DNA of 33,867 bases from Photobacterium rosenbergii (GCF_003026455.1 NZ_PYMB01000038.1:1-33867); one strand, 5' to 3'. Positions 7,292-15,457 are shown, counted from the first letter of the stretch. Program-made: numbers and translations. The notes: a model not told the origin generated them from the letters alone.

Positions 7292-9017
7292 TGTGTCGCT
7301 CCTTAAATTGCAGCGTTACAGCTAATAAGTACCAAGTTGCATGGGGTATCCACTGCTCCCCCCAGCGCCAGTTCTGGAGGATATCTTGGTGGTGTGGAGC
7401 TGGGTTGAAGGCAATATCTTGCTCGTTGTCAAAGCCTGAGGTAATACCGTTGCAGACTCCGCCCCGGGCATTGAAAAAGCCTAGTTCCGGGAGGTAGTCC
7501 GGGTTATTGCGGCCGTGGCCATCAAGCATCGAAATATCAAATGGGTTAAGGCCCAGCAGCCAGTCGAGCAACCGTTGGCCATAAGCTTTGAGCTGTGAGC
7601 GCAATGGCTGGCAGCTTGGATAGCTTGCCGCGAGGAATGCCATACTGGCCAATGAGGCTAAGCGGGCATTTTCTCCCTGCCACCAATAACCGGTTTCGTT
7701 TTGGTGAGGGATAAAGAACATCGCGGTTTTTTGGCCATTTACCGGTTTGGCGTATTGCCGTGGGTAGCCAAAAGGGTTGTTGACTTGCTGGGTAATATCG
7801 AGCTCAAAAGTGACCGCATTAGCGACAATATCGCCTAGCTGCTCTTGGCGTTGTGGATCTGTCTCGATAGCTAAATACTTGAGCAGGCTGATCACCGGCA
7901 AACCGGCTTCTGCTGCGTGGAAGTACGGGCGACTGCCGTCATTGTTGGCAGACCAGTAACAGTGCTGCTGGTCATCGCTATGCTGCCGTTTGGCTAGTTT
8001 CTCTGCCCAGTCCCGAGCCTGGGACAAATAGTCGGCATTGCTGGTGGCACGAAATAACTCCACCGCTGCCAGCAGCGCACAATACTCATCGATGATATTT
8101 TCGGTACCGTCATCAAGGTATTGCTGGTTGTGCTCAACCAAGTGCCAGTAACCTTGTTCTGCTGCCGTCAGGTAGCTGTCACTGGCGGTCGCTGGGTAGC
8201 CGATATGTTGTGCTGACGGGCTATGAAGGAGCCTGCTGGCAGCCGCCAAGGCGGCGATGCTAACCCCGGCCCCCTGGCGGAAGCCTGCTTGGAAGTCGTC
8301 AGATTTATCGCCACTTTGATGGGCGTAGCTGCAGATCTCACGTTGCTCGGTTTGCTTACTCCATTTATCAAAAACCGTGGTGTAGAAGTACCCGCTTGGT
8401 GACTGCATCTTGACCAGGAAATCGGCCCCGTAAAGCGCTTCTTCTAGTAAGCGTATCCGGCTAAAGTCTGCAAACGCCTGCTCGTCTGCCAGTGCTTCGA
8501 AAGCGGTCAGCATATTCCACACCACCATAGGTGTTTGTTGTGGATTGAAATAATTGCTGAACGAAAGGTGGCTGAGGTATTTGCTAACGTCACCGGAGGC
8601 GTCATACCAACCGCCGCTAACATCAACTTTTGTATCGCTGCCTAGAAGCGGAATAGAGCGGTCGGCTAGTTCAAACTTGCCGCCGCAGCGTTGGGATTTA
8701 AAGTAGTGCAAGACATCGCTGAAAGTGCGAGTCATCAAAAGTCCCTCGGCGATAGCAAATGGCGCAGACAAGGTTTCACCAACACGTAATAGGTAATTCC
8801 CGCACTCAGTGAGTGCGGAAAAATCGACAGTGTAGGTAAGCCCGGTGTGCCATTGATCGACCGGACCACAGGCCTCAAGAGGCAGCTGCAAGATAGGTTG
8901 TTGGCTTTGGGCACAGAGAAGCTCCGCATATTGAATGCTAATGGGAGTGGCCGTTTGGACGACTGCTTGCTTGTGGCCAAATTGCTCATAACCTAAGTGA
9001 TTGATTAACAGCTGCAT
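7284..9017 (-). CDS. GH9 glycosidase, probable exo-beta-D-glucosaminidase
   Basis: The 577-residue protein has an N-terminal Ig-like CelD_N domain (about 1-90) and a family 9 (alpha/alpha)6 catalytic domain. The nucleophile/base region is GGWYDASGD (135-143) and the probable general acid is Glu554 in RWGEQW. Automatic annotation usually calls such proteins endoglucanase, but the Photobacterium profundum member of this subgroup was shown to act as an exo-beta-D-glucosaminidase. Placement next to glucosamine kinase supports that activity here. No signal peptide is present, so it should act in the cytoplasm. The start at 9017 is 10 bases downstream of the preceding ATPase stop. Family assignment is firm; substrate is inferred. 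Confidence 0.88.
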   Translation of the reverse strand: MQLLINHLGYEQFGHKQAVVQTATPISIQYAELLCAQSQQPILQLPLEACGPVDQWHTGLTYTVDFSALTECGNYLLRVGETLSAPFAIAEGLLMTRTFSDVLHYFKSQRCGGKFELADRSIPLLGSDTKVDVSGGWYDASGDVSKYLSHLSFSNYFNPQQTPMVVWNMLTAFEALADEQAFADFSRIRLLEEALYGADFLVKMQSPSGYFYTTVFDKWSKQTEQREICSYAHQSGDKSDDFQAGFRQGAGVSIAALAAASRLLHSPSAQHIGYPATASDSYLTAAEQGYWHLVEHNQQYLDDGTENIIDEYCALLAAVELFRATSNADYLSQARDWAEKLAKRQHSDDQQHCYWSANNDGSRPYFHAAEAGLPVISLLKYLAIETDPQRQEQLGDIVANAVTFELDITQQVNNPFGYPRQYAKPVNGQKTAMFFIPHQNETGYWWQGENARLASLASMAFLAASYPSCQPLRSQLKAYGQRLLDWLLGLNPFDISMLDGHGRNNPDYLPELGFFNARGGVCNGITSGFDNEQDIAFNPAPHHQDILQNWRWGEQWIPHATWYLLAVTLQFKERHND

Positions 9018-9027
9018 GATCCCTCCA

Positions 9028-10023
9028 TCAATTCTCGTACAGGTAACAACGTACGAAATGGTTGTCGGAGAGTTGAGTCACCCCCGGTAACTGCTCGCGG
9101 CACTGGTCGGTGGCATGGGTACAGCGACCGGCAAATGGACAGCCGAGGCTTTCTGGGGTCCACAGCGGGATCTCACCCTTGTTGCCCTTGAGTTTTTCAT
9201 GGATCGATTTCTTCGGATCCGGGACCGCAGAAACCAGCAGTTGGGTATAAGGGTGCTGCGGGTTGTGGATGATCTCTTCGGTATCACCCCATTCAACCAT
9301 GTGGCCGACGTACATAACGGCGAGGTCTTCAGCAATGTAGCGAGCCGTGGCAATATCGTGGGTAATGTAAAGCAGCGCCATTTCGCGCTCGAACTTCATC
9401 TCTTCCATCAGGTTGAGGACACCGGCGCGGATCGAGACATCAAGCATTGAGGTTGGCTCATCAGCCAGTACGACCTCTGCACCGACAGCGATATTCCTGG
9501 CCAAGTTGACGCGCTGGCGCTGGCCACCTGATAGCTGGTGCGGGTATTTCGCTGCAGTCTCTTTGGGCGGGATCAATCCAACCTGTTCTAGCAGGTCATA
9601 GACCTTTTCTTCAAGCTCCTTTTTGTTGCCTTTGCTGACTTTGTTATGGATCAGCAGAGGACGGGCAACGTGATGGAAAATAGTATGGGTCGGGTTCAGT
9701 GAGCCGAATGGGTCTTGCCATACCATCTGGATCCCCTGGCGGTACTGCATCAAGTCGGCTTTCTTCTCGATAGTGGCAATATCGCGGCCGTAGTATTCGA
9801 TCTGGCCGGAGGTTGGGGCGTACATCTTGGCAATCATCTTGGCCGTGGTGGATTTGCCCGAGCCGGATTCACCGACAACGGACAGGCCGCGGCTTTTGTA
9901 CATCTTGAATGATACGTCGTTGATGGCGCGCATCATGGATTTCTTCAGCGAGTTGCTGTTGACCGGGAAGTCCTTGACTAGGTTCTTCCCTTCAATAATT
10001 GGTTGTCCGGTTGGCTTGCTCAT
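9028..10023 (-). CDS. Chitobiose ABC transporter ATP-binding subunit (DppF/OppF-like)
   Basis: The 331-residue nucleotide-binding subunit has Walker A GESGSGKST (51-59), signature LSGGQ (164-168), Walker B VVLADEP (184-190) with Glu189, and the switch His222. The C-terminal oligopeptide-transporter extension carries four cysteines (295, 301, 308, 326) in the spacing that binds an iron-sulfur cluster in some Opp/Dpp ATPases. It pairs with the second ATPase upstream to energise (GlcNAc)2 uptake. AGGAAG lies 4 bases before the ATG. It corresponds to V. cholerae VC0616 in gene order. Family resemblance alone would also fit a dipeptide importer; the operon makes chitobiose far likelier. Confidence 0.93.
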   Translation of the reverse strand: MSKPTGQPIIEGKNLVKDFPVNSNSLKKSMMRAINDVSFKMYKSRGLSVVGESGSGKSTTAKMIAKMYAPTSGQIEYYGRDIATIEKKADLMQYRQGIQMVWQDPFGSLNPTHTIFHHVARPLLIHNKVSKGNKKELEEKVYDLLEQVGLIPPKETAAKYPHQLSGGQRQRVNLARNIAVGAEVVLADEPTSMLDVSIRAGVLNLMEEMKFEREMALLYITHDIATARYIAEDLAVMYVGHMVEWGDTEEIIHNPQHPYTQLLVSAVPDPKKSIHEKLKGNKGEIPLWTPESLGCPFAGRCTHATDQCREQLPGVTQLSDNHFVRCYLYEN

Positions 10024-10045
10024 AATGCTTCCTATGACTTAATCC

Positions 10046-11017
10046 TTAACTGCTCTTGTTGAATAGGTGGCAGTTACTAAAACGGCCTGGTTCCAACTGG
10101 CGGAGCTGGGTTGCGTGGCTGAAGCAAGCGTCGTGGGCTTTGCTGCAGCGGGCCTGGAAGCGGCACCCAGTCGGCACTTCCAACAAGTTGAGCGGGTTGC
10201 CCGGGATCCCTGTCAGGCGGGTTTTCGGTCCGGTCAACGGCGGGAAAGAGCTGCCCAGCCCTTCGGTATAAGGGTGGAATGGGGTCTCCAGAATTTGTTT
10301 GGATGGCGCGACTTCAACCAGTTCACCGGAGTACATGATGCCGATGCGGTCGGAGAACTCGACCATCAACGACAGGTCATGGGTAATGAACAGGATTGAG
10401 AAGCCGAATTCTTCTTTGAGGGCGTAGATCTTCTGCAAGATTTCACGCTGTACCACTACATCCAGGGCAGTAGTCGGCTCATCCATGATGATCATCTTCG
10501 GGTTCAGGGCCAGCGCAATGGCGATAACGAGGCGCTGGCGCATACCGCCTGAGAACTGGTGCGGGTAATCACGCAGTCGGCTTGGGTGGATGTCCACAAT
10601 CTCCAGCAAGCCTTCGGCGCGGCGAACCGCTTGCTGACGTGTCATCGCGGTATGGCGCATGATCACATCGCAGAACTGCTCTTCCAATGTCAGGACGGGG
10701 TTGAGGGCGTTCATCGCACTCTGGAACACCATGGAGATTTCACTCCAGCGGAATGCTGACATCTGCATGTCGTTGAACTTCAGGATGTCGCCGTGGCCGT
10801 CAAAGAGAACCTCACCACCGGTGATGAACGCTGGCGGCTTATGAAGGCGCATCAGCGAGAAGGCAACGGTCGATTTACCGCACCCTGATTCACCTGCCAG
10901 ACCAAAGATCTCGCCTTTGCCAATATCGAAGCTGACGTTGTTTACTGCTCGTACATCACCGGCATCGGTAATGTAGTCAACGCACAGGTTGCGGATAGAA
11001 ATTTGTGGATCAGTCAT
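10046..11017 (-). CDS. Chitobiose ABC transporter ATP-binding subunit (DppD/OppD-like)
   Basis: The 323-residue ATPase has Walker A GESGCGKST (42-50), signature FSGGMRQR (155-162), Walker B MIIMDE (175-180) and switch His213. The C-terminal segment again carries the clustered cysteines of Opp/Dpp ATPases. The ATG shares its A with the TAA of the permease gene upstream (TAATG), a classic stop-start coupling that should keep subunit ratios fixed. Two different ATPases with two different permeases is the standard composition of peptide/nickel/opine-type importers, to which the Vibrio (GlcNAc)2 transporter belongs. Confidence 0.93.
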   Translation of the reverse strand: MTDPQISIRNLCVDYITDAGDVRAVNNVSFDIGKGEIFGLAGESGCGKSTVAFSLMRLHKPPAFITGGEVLFDGHGDILKFNDMQMSAFRWSEISMVFQSAMNALNPVLTLEEQFCDVIMRHTAMTRQQAVRRAEGLLEIVDIHPSRLRDYPHQFSGGMRQRLVIAIALALNPKMIIMDEPTTALDVVVQREILQKIYALKEEFGFSILFITHDLSLMVEFSDRIGIMYSGELVEVAPSKQILETPFHPYTEGLGSSFPPLTGPKTRLTGIPGNPLNLLEVPTGCRFQARCSKAHDACFSHATQLRQLEPGRFSNCHLFNKSS

Positions 11018-12042
11018 TATTTCTCTCCCCCTTCAAGGGCTGGCTGAGGCGCGATGTTTGCCTGAGCTTGTTTCTGGTTTTCTTTTGCCATGTTCTTCCA
11101 GCGGCGCATGCCTTTGTGGGAACGCAGCTGCGGGTTGGCGATTTCATCTACAGCGAAGTTCAGCATTGCTAGGCCTACCGCGATGAATGTCAGGGCAATA
11201 CACGGTGCTAATAGCTCCCACCATGCGCCGACCAGCATCGACGATGAGGTCTGGACGTTGTAGAGCATGATGCCCCAGCTAATTGAGTTAGGGTTGCCAA
11301 GGCCTAGGAAAGACAGCGTGGCTTCGGTCATGATGGCAAGCATCACAGAGCCGATGAAGCTGGCACCCACAATGGAAATCAAGTTAGGTAGAATTTCGAC
11401 GAAGATGATGCGGACTGATGATTCACCCAACACCTCTGCCGCTTTGACGAATTCTTTCTCACGCAAGGACAGTGTCTGTGCCCTTACCACACGGGCCCCC
11501 CATGCCCAGGAGGTCATCCCGATCACTATGGCGATAGTCAGGGGGCCTGCCTGACCGATAAAGGCGGCAATGACGAACAGCAACGGGAGCTGGGGGATGA
11601 CCAGCATGATGTTCATGGCTGCCGACAGAATGTCGTCGACGCGACCGCCGAAGTAACCGGCAGAAACCCCAATAACCGTTGCCAGGAAGCACACCATGAT
11701 GCCGGCACCGAAGCCAACAGCGAGAGAGGTACGCGCCCCGTAAACAACCTGTGACCATACATCACGGCCCATGCGGGTTGTTCCCAGTACGTGGTCTGCA
11801 TCTTTGGACATACGTAGGGTACGCTTGCTGTCAGCCAGGTTGGTCGCAACCCACCCGTCAGGGCTATTTTGCGCGGCTTTTACTACAAAAGCCGGGTATT
11901 CATGTGGGTTCCCCGTTCGTTTGTCGGGTGCATGTTTGGTAATAACCGGGGCAAACAAGGCACCAAAGATGAAGGTCGCGATGATAGCAAGGCCCAGCAT
12001 GGCTTTGGCATTGCCTGAAAGTAGTTTGATTAGTCCTTTCAT
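11017..12042 (-). CDS. Chitobiose ABC transporter permease (DppC/OppC-like)
   Basis: The 341-residue inner-membrane permease has an N-terminal span (about 14-34), a periplasmic loop of about 65 residues and then the binding-protein-dependent transport domain. The cytoplasmic EAA loop that docks to the ATPases is visible around residues 187-225 (SLREKEFVKAAEVLGES). The last 40 residues are a basic, glutamine-rich cytoplasmic tail. The start follows the upstream permease stop by 2 bases, with GGAGG 9 bases before the ATG inside the preceding gene. It corresponds to V. cholerae VC0618 by order. Confidence 0.92.
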   Translation of the reverse strand: MKGLIKLLSGNAKAMLGLAIIATFIFGALFAPVITKHAPDKRTGNPHEYPAFVVKAAQNSPDGWVATNLADSKRTLRMSKDADHVLGTTRMGRDVWSQVVYGARTSLAVGFGAGIMVCFLATVIGVSAGYFGGRVDDILSAAMNIMLVIPQLPLLFVIAAFIGQAGPLTIAIVIGMTSWAWGARVVRAQTLSLREKEFVKAAEVLGESSVRIIFVEILPNLISIVGASFIGSVMLAIMTEATLSFLGLGNPNSISWGIMLYNVQTSSSMLVGAWWELLAPCIALTFIAVGLAMLNFAVDEIANPQLRSHKGMRRWKNMAKENQKQAQANIAPQPALEGGEK

Positions 12043-12044
12043 GA

Positions 12045-13031
12045 TTATTTGCCTCCCTTACGTAGGCGAGGATCCAGAGCAACAATAAGAAGGTCGGCCA
12101 AGAAGTTGAAGAACAGCATGAACATCGTCATGATCAGCAACTGGCCCTGTAGTACTTGGTAGTCCCGGGTGTTGATTGCATTGAGCAGAACTGTCCCCAG
12201 GCCCGGGTAGTTAAAAATCATCTCGATTATCAGCTGGCCACCGATAGCCATACCAATAGCCATTGATAGGGCAGTCACACTTGGCAGCATGGCGTTACGG
12301 GCGGCGTACTTGAAGACCACACGGTTTTCGCTCAGGCCCTTGCCTTTAGCCATTGTGATGTAGTCTTCGTTCAGCAGGTTGATCATGTTGTTACGCATAT
12401 TGATCAGGAAGCCGCCGATCTGGATGATGGTGGCACAGAACAAAGGCAGCACTGCGTGGTAGCCGACATCCAAGTAAAAATCTAAGCTTGTCCAGTCAGG
12501 TGTTGTGCCTGGGGTATAGGCATAAGTTGAAGGGAACCACTTGGTGCCAATCGCAAAGGTGTATAGTACGAGCATTGCGACGACCACCGGCGGTACAGCC
12601 TGTACAACCATCATTCCAGGGGAGATGAACGCATCATATTTACTACCGCGCTTCCAAGCGGCGAAGATCCCTAGGGTTGACCCAATGCAGAAGGCGAGGA
12701 TAACAGCGGTACCTGCCAAAAATAGAGACCACCCAACAGCACCCCCCAACACATCGTTAACCGTTTGTGGGTAAGTTTGGATAGAAATACCTAGGTCCCA
12801 AGATAGGATACCTTTTAGGTAAATAAGGTATTGCTGGTAAACAGGGCCATCGACAAAGCCTAATAGCTCTTTCATCGCAGCAATACGTTCTGGCGTCACC
12901 TGAACAGCTGCATTGGCAAACATCATGGTGACCGGATCACCCGGCATGGCCCGGGGGATGATAAAATTGAGGGTTACTGCGAACAGGAGCGCAATAAAAT
13001 AAAAGCCAAGTCTGCGTATAAAAAATCCCAT
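12045..13031 (-). CDS. Chitobiose ABC transporter permease (DppB/OppB-like)
   Basis: The 328-residue permease starts with the typical MGFFIRRLGFYF first span and has about six membrane segments. Its EAA loop is at about 220-250 (EDYITMAKGKGLSENRVVF), and the C-terminus PRLRKGGK is the usual short basic tail of DppB-like proteins. It forms the transmembrane pore together with the DppC-like subunit. The start at 13031 has AAGG 9 bases upstream. It lies 134 bases after the binding-protein gene, the largest gap inside the operon, and that gap holds a strong hairpin. Confidence 0.92.
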   Translation of the reverse strand: MGFFIRRLGFYFIALLFAVTLNFIIPRAMPGDPVTMMFANAAVQVTPERIAAMKELLGFVDGPVYQQYLIYLKGILSWDLGISIQTYPQTVNDVLGGAVGWSLFLAGTAVILAFCIGSTLGIFAAWKRGSKYDAFISPGMMVVQAVPPVVVAMLVLYTFAIGTKWFPSTYAYTPGTTPDWTSLDFYLDVGYHAVLPLFCATIIQIGGFLINMRNNMINLLNEDYITMAKGKGLSENRVVFKYAARNAMLPSVTALSMAIGMAIGGQLIIEMIFNYPGLGTVLLNAINTRDYQVLQGQLLIMTMFMLFFNFLADLLIVALDPRLRKGGK

Positions 13032-13130
13032 AACTCACACCTTAAAATATCCAGCTTCTACAACCAGATTTCAGACACACTCTTCCCTGACCCATGGCCA
13101 TTGCTATTTCTAAGGGGGAAGGTTGAAGGG

Positions 13131-13153
13131 GCGGTGCGCAAGGTGCGCACCGC
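13131..13153 (-). other. Strong hairpin between binding protein and permease genes
   Basis: GCGGTGCGCA (13131-13140) and TGCGCACCGC (13144-13153) are a perfect 10-bp inverted repeat with a 3-nt loop, 12 bases past the binding-protein stop. No U-run follows. By analogy with malE-malF and other importer operons, such a structure stabilises the 3' end of the abundant binding-protein mRNA and lowers downstream expression. That role is inferred. Confidence 0.7.
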
Positions 13154-13165
13154 AAATTACGACAA

Positions 13166-14845
13166 TTACGATTTAGGTTTTAGATCAAGTACTTGAAGTA
13201 GGCGCTCTTGCGTATTGGTGATAGGCATTGGACGTCCTTTCGGATTGTTCTCGTCCCACCAACCGGTAAAGCGCGCAGTGTTGTACTGAGAAGTGTAAGC
13301 ACCTGACATGACAGGGATAGTTACCTGGTTCTCAGCAATGATCTTCTGGATAGCGTGAGCCATCTTCATCTGCTCATCGCGGTCAGCGGTTTTGTAGAAT
13401 CCGCCTAGCAAGTTATCCAGTTCTTCATTCTTCCAGTAGTGTAGGGCGAAGCGCGGCATGCCTTCGCTAGCCTGGAAGCGAGAGTGGTAAGCACTATCCC
13501 AGTAAGTGTAAGGGTCTGCACCGTGGAAGTAGTTGGTGTATGCAACGTCATAGGTTGCATCTAGCATGGCCTGGTTGTAGACCGAGAAATCAGGTGTGCT
13601 AGCTTTCGCCTTGATACCAACTTCTTGAAGCATCTCAACACTTAGCTGAACAGTATTGTTGAAGTCAGTCCAGCCATTTGGTGACTGGATAGTCAACTCA
13701 ATGCTCTTACCGGTAGGGGTTTCAACATAGCCGTCACCGTTGGTGTCTTTGAAGCCAGCCTTTTTAAGTAGTGCTTTAGCATTGTCGACATTGTAGGTCA
13801 TGAAAGGCTTGTACTTCTCATGTACCGTCTCGTCAGACCAAGAAGCAAATGCCTGGCCTAGACCTGATGCGTAATCATTCACCACACCACCGCCGTAGAA
13901 AGCGATATCGATGATAGTTTCACGGTCGATAGCCATGGAGAAAGCGCGGCGGAATTCAATGTTGTTGATCGCTTCGTGGTTACCCTTATTCGGCGAGTTG
14001 TAGTTCAACATGAATGCCTGCGTACCACCTGCAGGGTACCAGTACTTGTTGTCTGGGCTTGCTGCTGCATAGGTGCTGTCGACATCAGGGATGAAGGCGT
14101 AGGTCCAGTCAAACTGGCCACTCAGTACCTGGCCAAGGAATTGGTCGTTACCACCAACCTGCGGTAGGCGTAGACAGTCAACGTCTAGGTTCGCGTTATC
14201 CCAGTAGTTAGGGTTGCGGCATTGGGTGTATAGCTGAGGTGTGAAGGTATCAATCTCGGTAAATGGGCCGGTACCGACTGGGTTTTCGTTGGTGAAGCGA
14301 GTTGGATCTTCGACTTTGCTCCAAACGTGCTCAGGAACCACAGCAACTTTTGAGATCAGGTAAGGAACATTCGAGTTCGCTTCTGCTAGGCTGAAGGTCA
14401 CTTTGTCGCCTTTGGCTTTGACGCCTTTCAGGCGGGCATTGATCCCGGTACGATCAAGCTCTGGGTGCTTTTTCAGCAACTCAAAGGTAAATGCCACATC
14501 CTTGGCAGAGAAGGTTTTTCCGTCAGACCATTTTACGCCGTCGCGAATTTCGAAGGTGACTTCCATCAGGTCGTCAGACATGTAGTAGTCTTTTGCCAGG
14601 CGCATGACCGGCTCATTACCCTTAAGCTCGTTGAATACGACTAATGGCTCGAAGATAAAGTCATAGGTTGTATCTAGCTGAGTCTGTAGGTAAGGGTTAA
14701 AGTTACGTACAAAAGTTGGATAGAACTTAGGCACCATAGTTAGCTCGCTGCGCTCTGCAGCAGTCGCCACTGGGGCGGTTAACATCGTTGAAGCGGCTGC
14801 GACAACGGCGAGTGCTAACTGGGTTTTCTTTATATTGGCAAGCAT
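13166..14845 (-). CDS. cbp: Periplasmic (GlcNAc)2-binding protein
   Basis: The 559-residue protein is a family 5 extracellular solute-binding protein. It has a basic, hydrophobic signal peptide with probable cleavage after APVATAA (residue 30). The mature part shows the family's two-lobed layout (for example TFEIRDGVKWSDGKTFSAKD near residues 95-115). It is the first gene of the import operon. In V. cholerae the orthologue (VC0620, CBP) delivers chitobiose to the transporter and, when unliganded, binds the periplasmic domain of ChiS to keep the chitin programme off. AAGGAA lies 5 bases before the ATG. The lack of a lipobox indicates a soluble periplasmic protein. Confidence 0.94.
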   Translation of the reverse strand: MLANIKKTQLALAVVAAASTMLTAPVATAAERSELTMVPKFYPTFVRNFNPYLQTQLDTTYDFIFEPLVVFNELKGNEPVMRLAKDYYMSDDLMEVTFEIRDGVKWSDGKTFSAKDVAFTFELLKKHPELDRTGINARLKGVKAKGDKVTFSLAEANSNVPYLISKVAVVPEHVWSKVEDPTRFTNENPVGTGPFTEIDTFTPQLYTQCRNPNYWDNANLDVDCLRLPQVGGNDQFLGQVLSGQFDWTYAFIPDVDSTYAAASPDNKYWYPAGGTQAFMLNYNSPNKGNHEAINNIEFRRAFSMAIDRETIIDIAFYGGGVVNDYASGLGQAFASWSDETVHEKYKPFMTYNVDNAKALLKKAGFKDTNGDGYVETPTGKSIELTIQSPNGWTDFNNTVQLSVEMLQEVGIKAKASTPDFSVYNQAMLDATYDVAYTNYFHGADPYTYWDSAYHSRFQASEGMPRFALHYWKNEELDNLLGGFYKTADRDEQMKMAHAIQKIIAENQVTIPVMSGAYTSQYNTARFTGWWDENNPKGRPMPITNTQERLLQVLDLKPKS

Positions 14846-14883
14846 AGCTGTTCCTTACTCTTTGCTTTTAGTTTCACTTATGG

Positions 14884-14905
14884 AAAAAGCCCCGCCTTCA
14901 CGGGG
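14884..14905 (-). terminator. Terminator-like hairpin in the cbp leader (possible attenuator)
   Basis: On the minus strand CCCCG-TGAAGG-CGGGG is followed by CTTTTT. The stem has only 5 bp but is all GC, and the U-run follows one base later. It ends 38 bases before the cbp ATG, inside what must be transcribed to express the operon. It could be an attenuator, the 3' end of a small RNA, or a weak fortuitous structure. Confidence 0.4.
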
Positions 14906-14984
14906 AGGAAGAACCTACTTTGTTCAAGCTGAGTAACGCACCTGGACAAATGGCCTTGTAGGCTCTGTGTGCCTTAAGGAAACT

Positions 14985-15010
14985 CCTGATTGTCAAAACG
15001 GTCAATCAGG
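14985..15010. repeat. Inverted repeat CCTGATTG-N10-CAATCAGG
   Basis: CCTGATTG (14985-14992) and CAATCAGG (15003-15010) are perfect 8-bp arms 18 bases apart start to start, about two helical turns. That spacing suits a dimeric DNA-binding protein, and as RNA it would form a hairpin in the cbp leader. It adjoins the TAACG-word cluster. No factor is assigned. Confidence 0.6.
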
Positions 15011-15265
15011 CTGCCCGTTAAAATCGTTAAATTCGCTTTTGCCTCCGTAAAAAACGTTAATAACGGACTGTGATCCGACGCTTGCCGGGGAGCTAACTGT
15101 GCTTTGGATCCCAGTCTCTAATTTGTCGTTTCATACTGATAAAATTCACACCTCCATTAAAGTTGTTATATAACAGTGGTTTACGTTGCTGTTGTTTTTC
15201 GTGCAATGTAACGGGAGGGAAATGGCCTCTTAATTCCCTGCGGAAAATTTATCAGTGCAGTTTGT

Positions 15266-15281
15266 TGTGATTACCTTCTCA
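15266..15281. promoter_or_regulatory. CRP-like site upstream of the chitobiose operon
   Basis: TGTGA-TTACCT-TCTCA matches the CRP consensus TGTGA-N6-TCACA in 9 of 10 half-site positions. CRP-cAMP control of the chb operon is established in V. cholerae, so a site here is expected. Its distance from the real start point is not known. Confidence 0.5.
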
Positions 15282-15407
15282 TAAACTGAAACTTTTCGCT
15301 GTGTAGAAGGAGAATGGCGATATTTGGGCGATTAATTGGGGGATTTTTCACCGCTGTTTTGGCTTAAAACAAAGGTGTTTTTTGCAGTTTCGAAGGGATA
15401 ATTCGGG

Positions 15408-15437
15408 GCAAAAAAAAGCCTGCAGGAAGCAGGCTTT
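15408..15437 (-). terminator. chiS terminator
   Basis: On the minus strand AAAGCCTGC-TTCCT-GCAGGCTTT runs into TTTTT: a 9-bp stem with a 5-nt loop and a strong U-run, 20 bases past the chiS stop codon. It separates chiS transcription from the chitobiose operon, so the latter must have its own promoter. Confidence 0.9.
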
Positions 15438-15457
15438 GATAGGGCTGGGAGCAGTGG

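Larger units (their letters stand above)
14846..15457 (-). promoter_or_regulatory. Control region of the chitobiose operon
   Basis: This 612-base gap separates chiS from cbp. Read on the minus strand it holds, in order: the chiS terminator (15408-15437), a CRP-like site (15266-15281), a 12-bp perfect palindrome TGTTATATAACA (15164-15175) that contains a -10-like TATATA, a cluster of TAACG/CGTTA words (15015-15066), an inverted repeat CCTGATTG/CAATCAGG (14985-15010) and a small terminator-like hairpin (14884-14905). In V. cholerae this promoter is activated by ChiS itself, SlmA and CRP. I could not assign a -35/-10 pair with confidence, so the start point and leader length are unknown. Confidence 0.7.

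Noticed and set aside
7284..9017. Annotation as cellulase/endoglucanase
   Set aside because: The GH9 family is shared, but the operon context, lack of a secretion signal and the known glucosaminidase in this subgroup argue against cellulose as substrate.
15093..15134. 13-codon minus-strand frame (MKRQIRDWDPKHS) in the cbp upstream region, a possible leader peptide
   Set aside because: The nearest GGAGG is 16 bases from the ATG, too far to serve it, and the peptide has no run of one amino acid that would suit classic attenuation.
15135..15150. Second CRP-like site (minus strand TGTGA-N6-TCAGT)
   Set aside because: The second half-site has only three matches; the site at 15266-15281 is clearly better.
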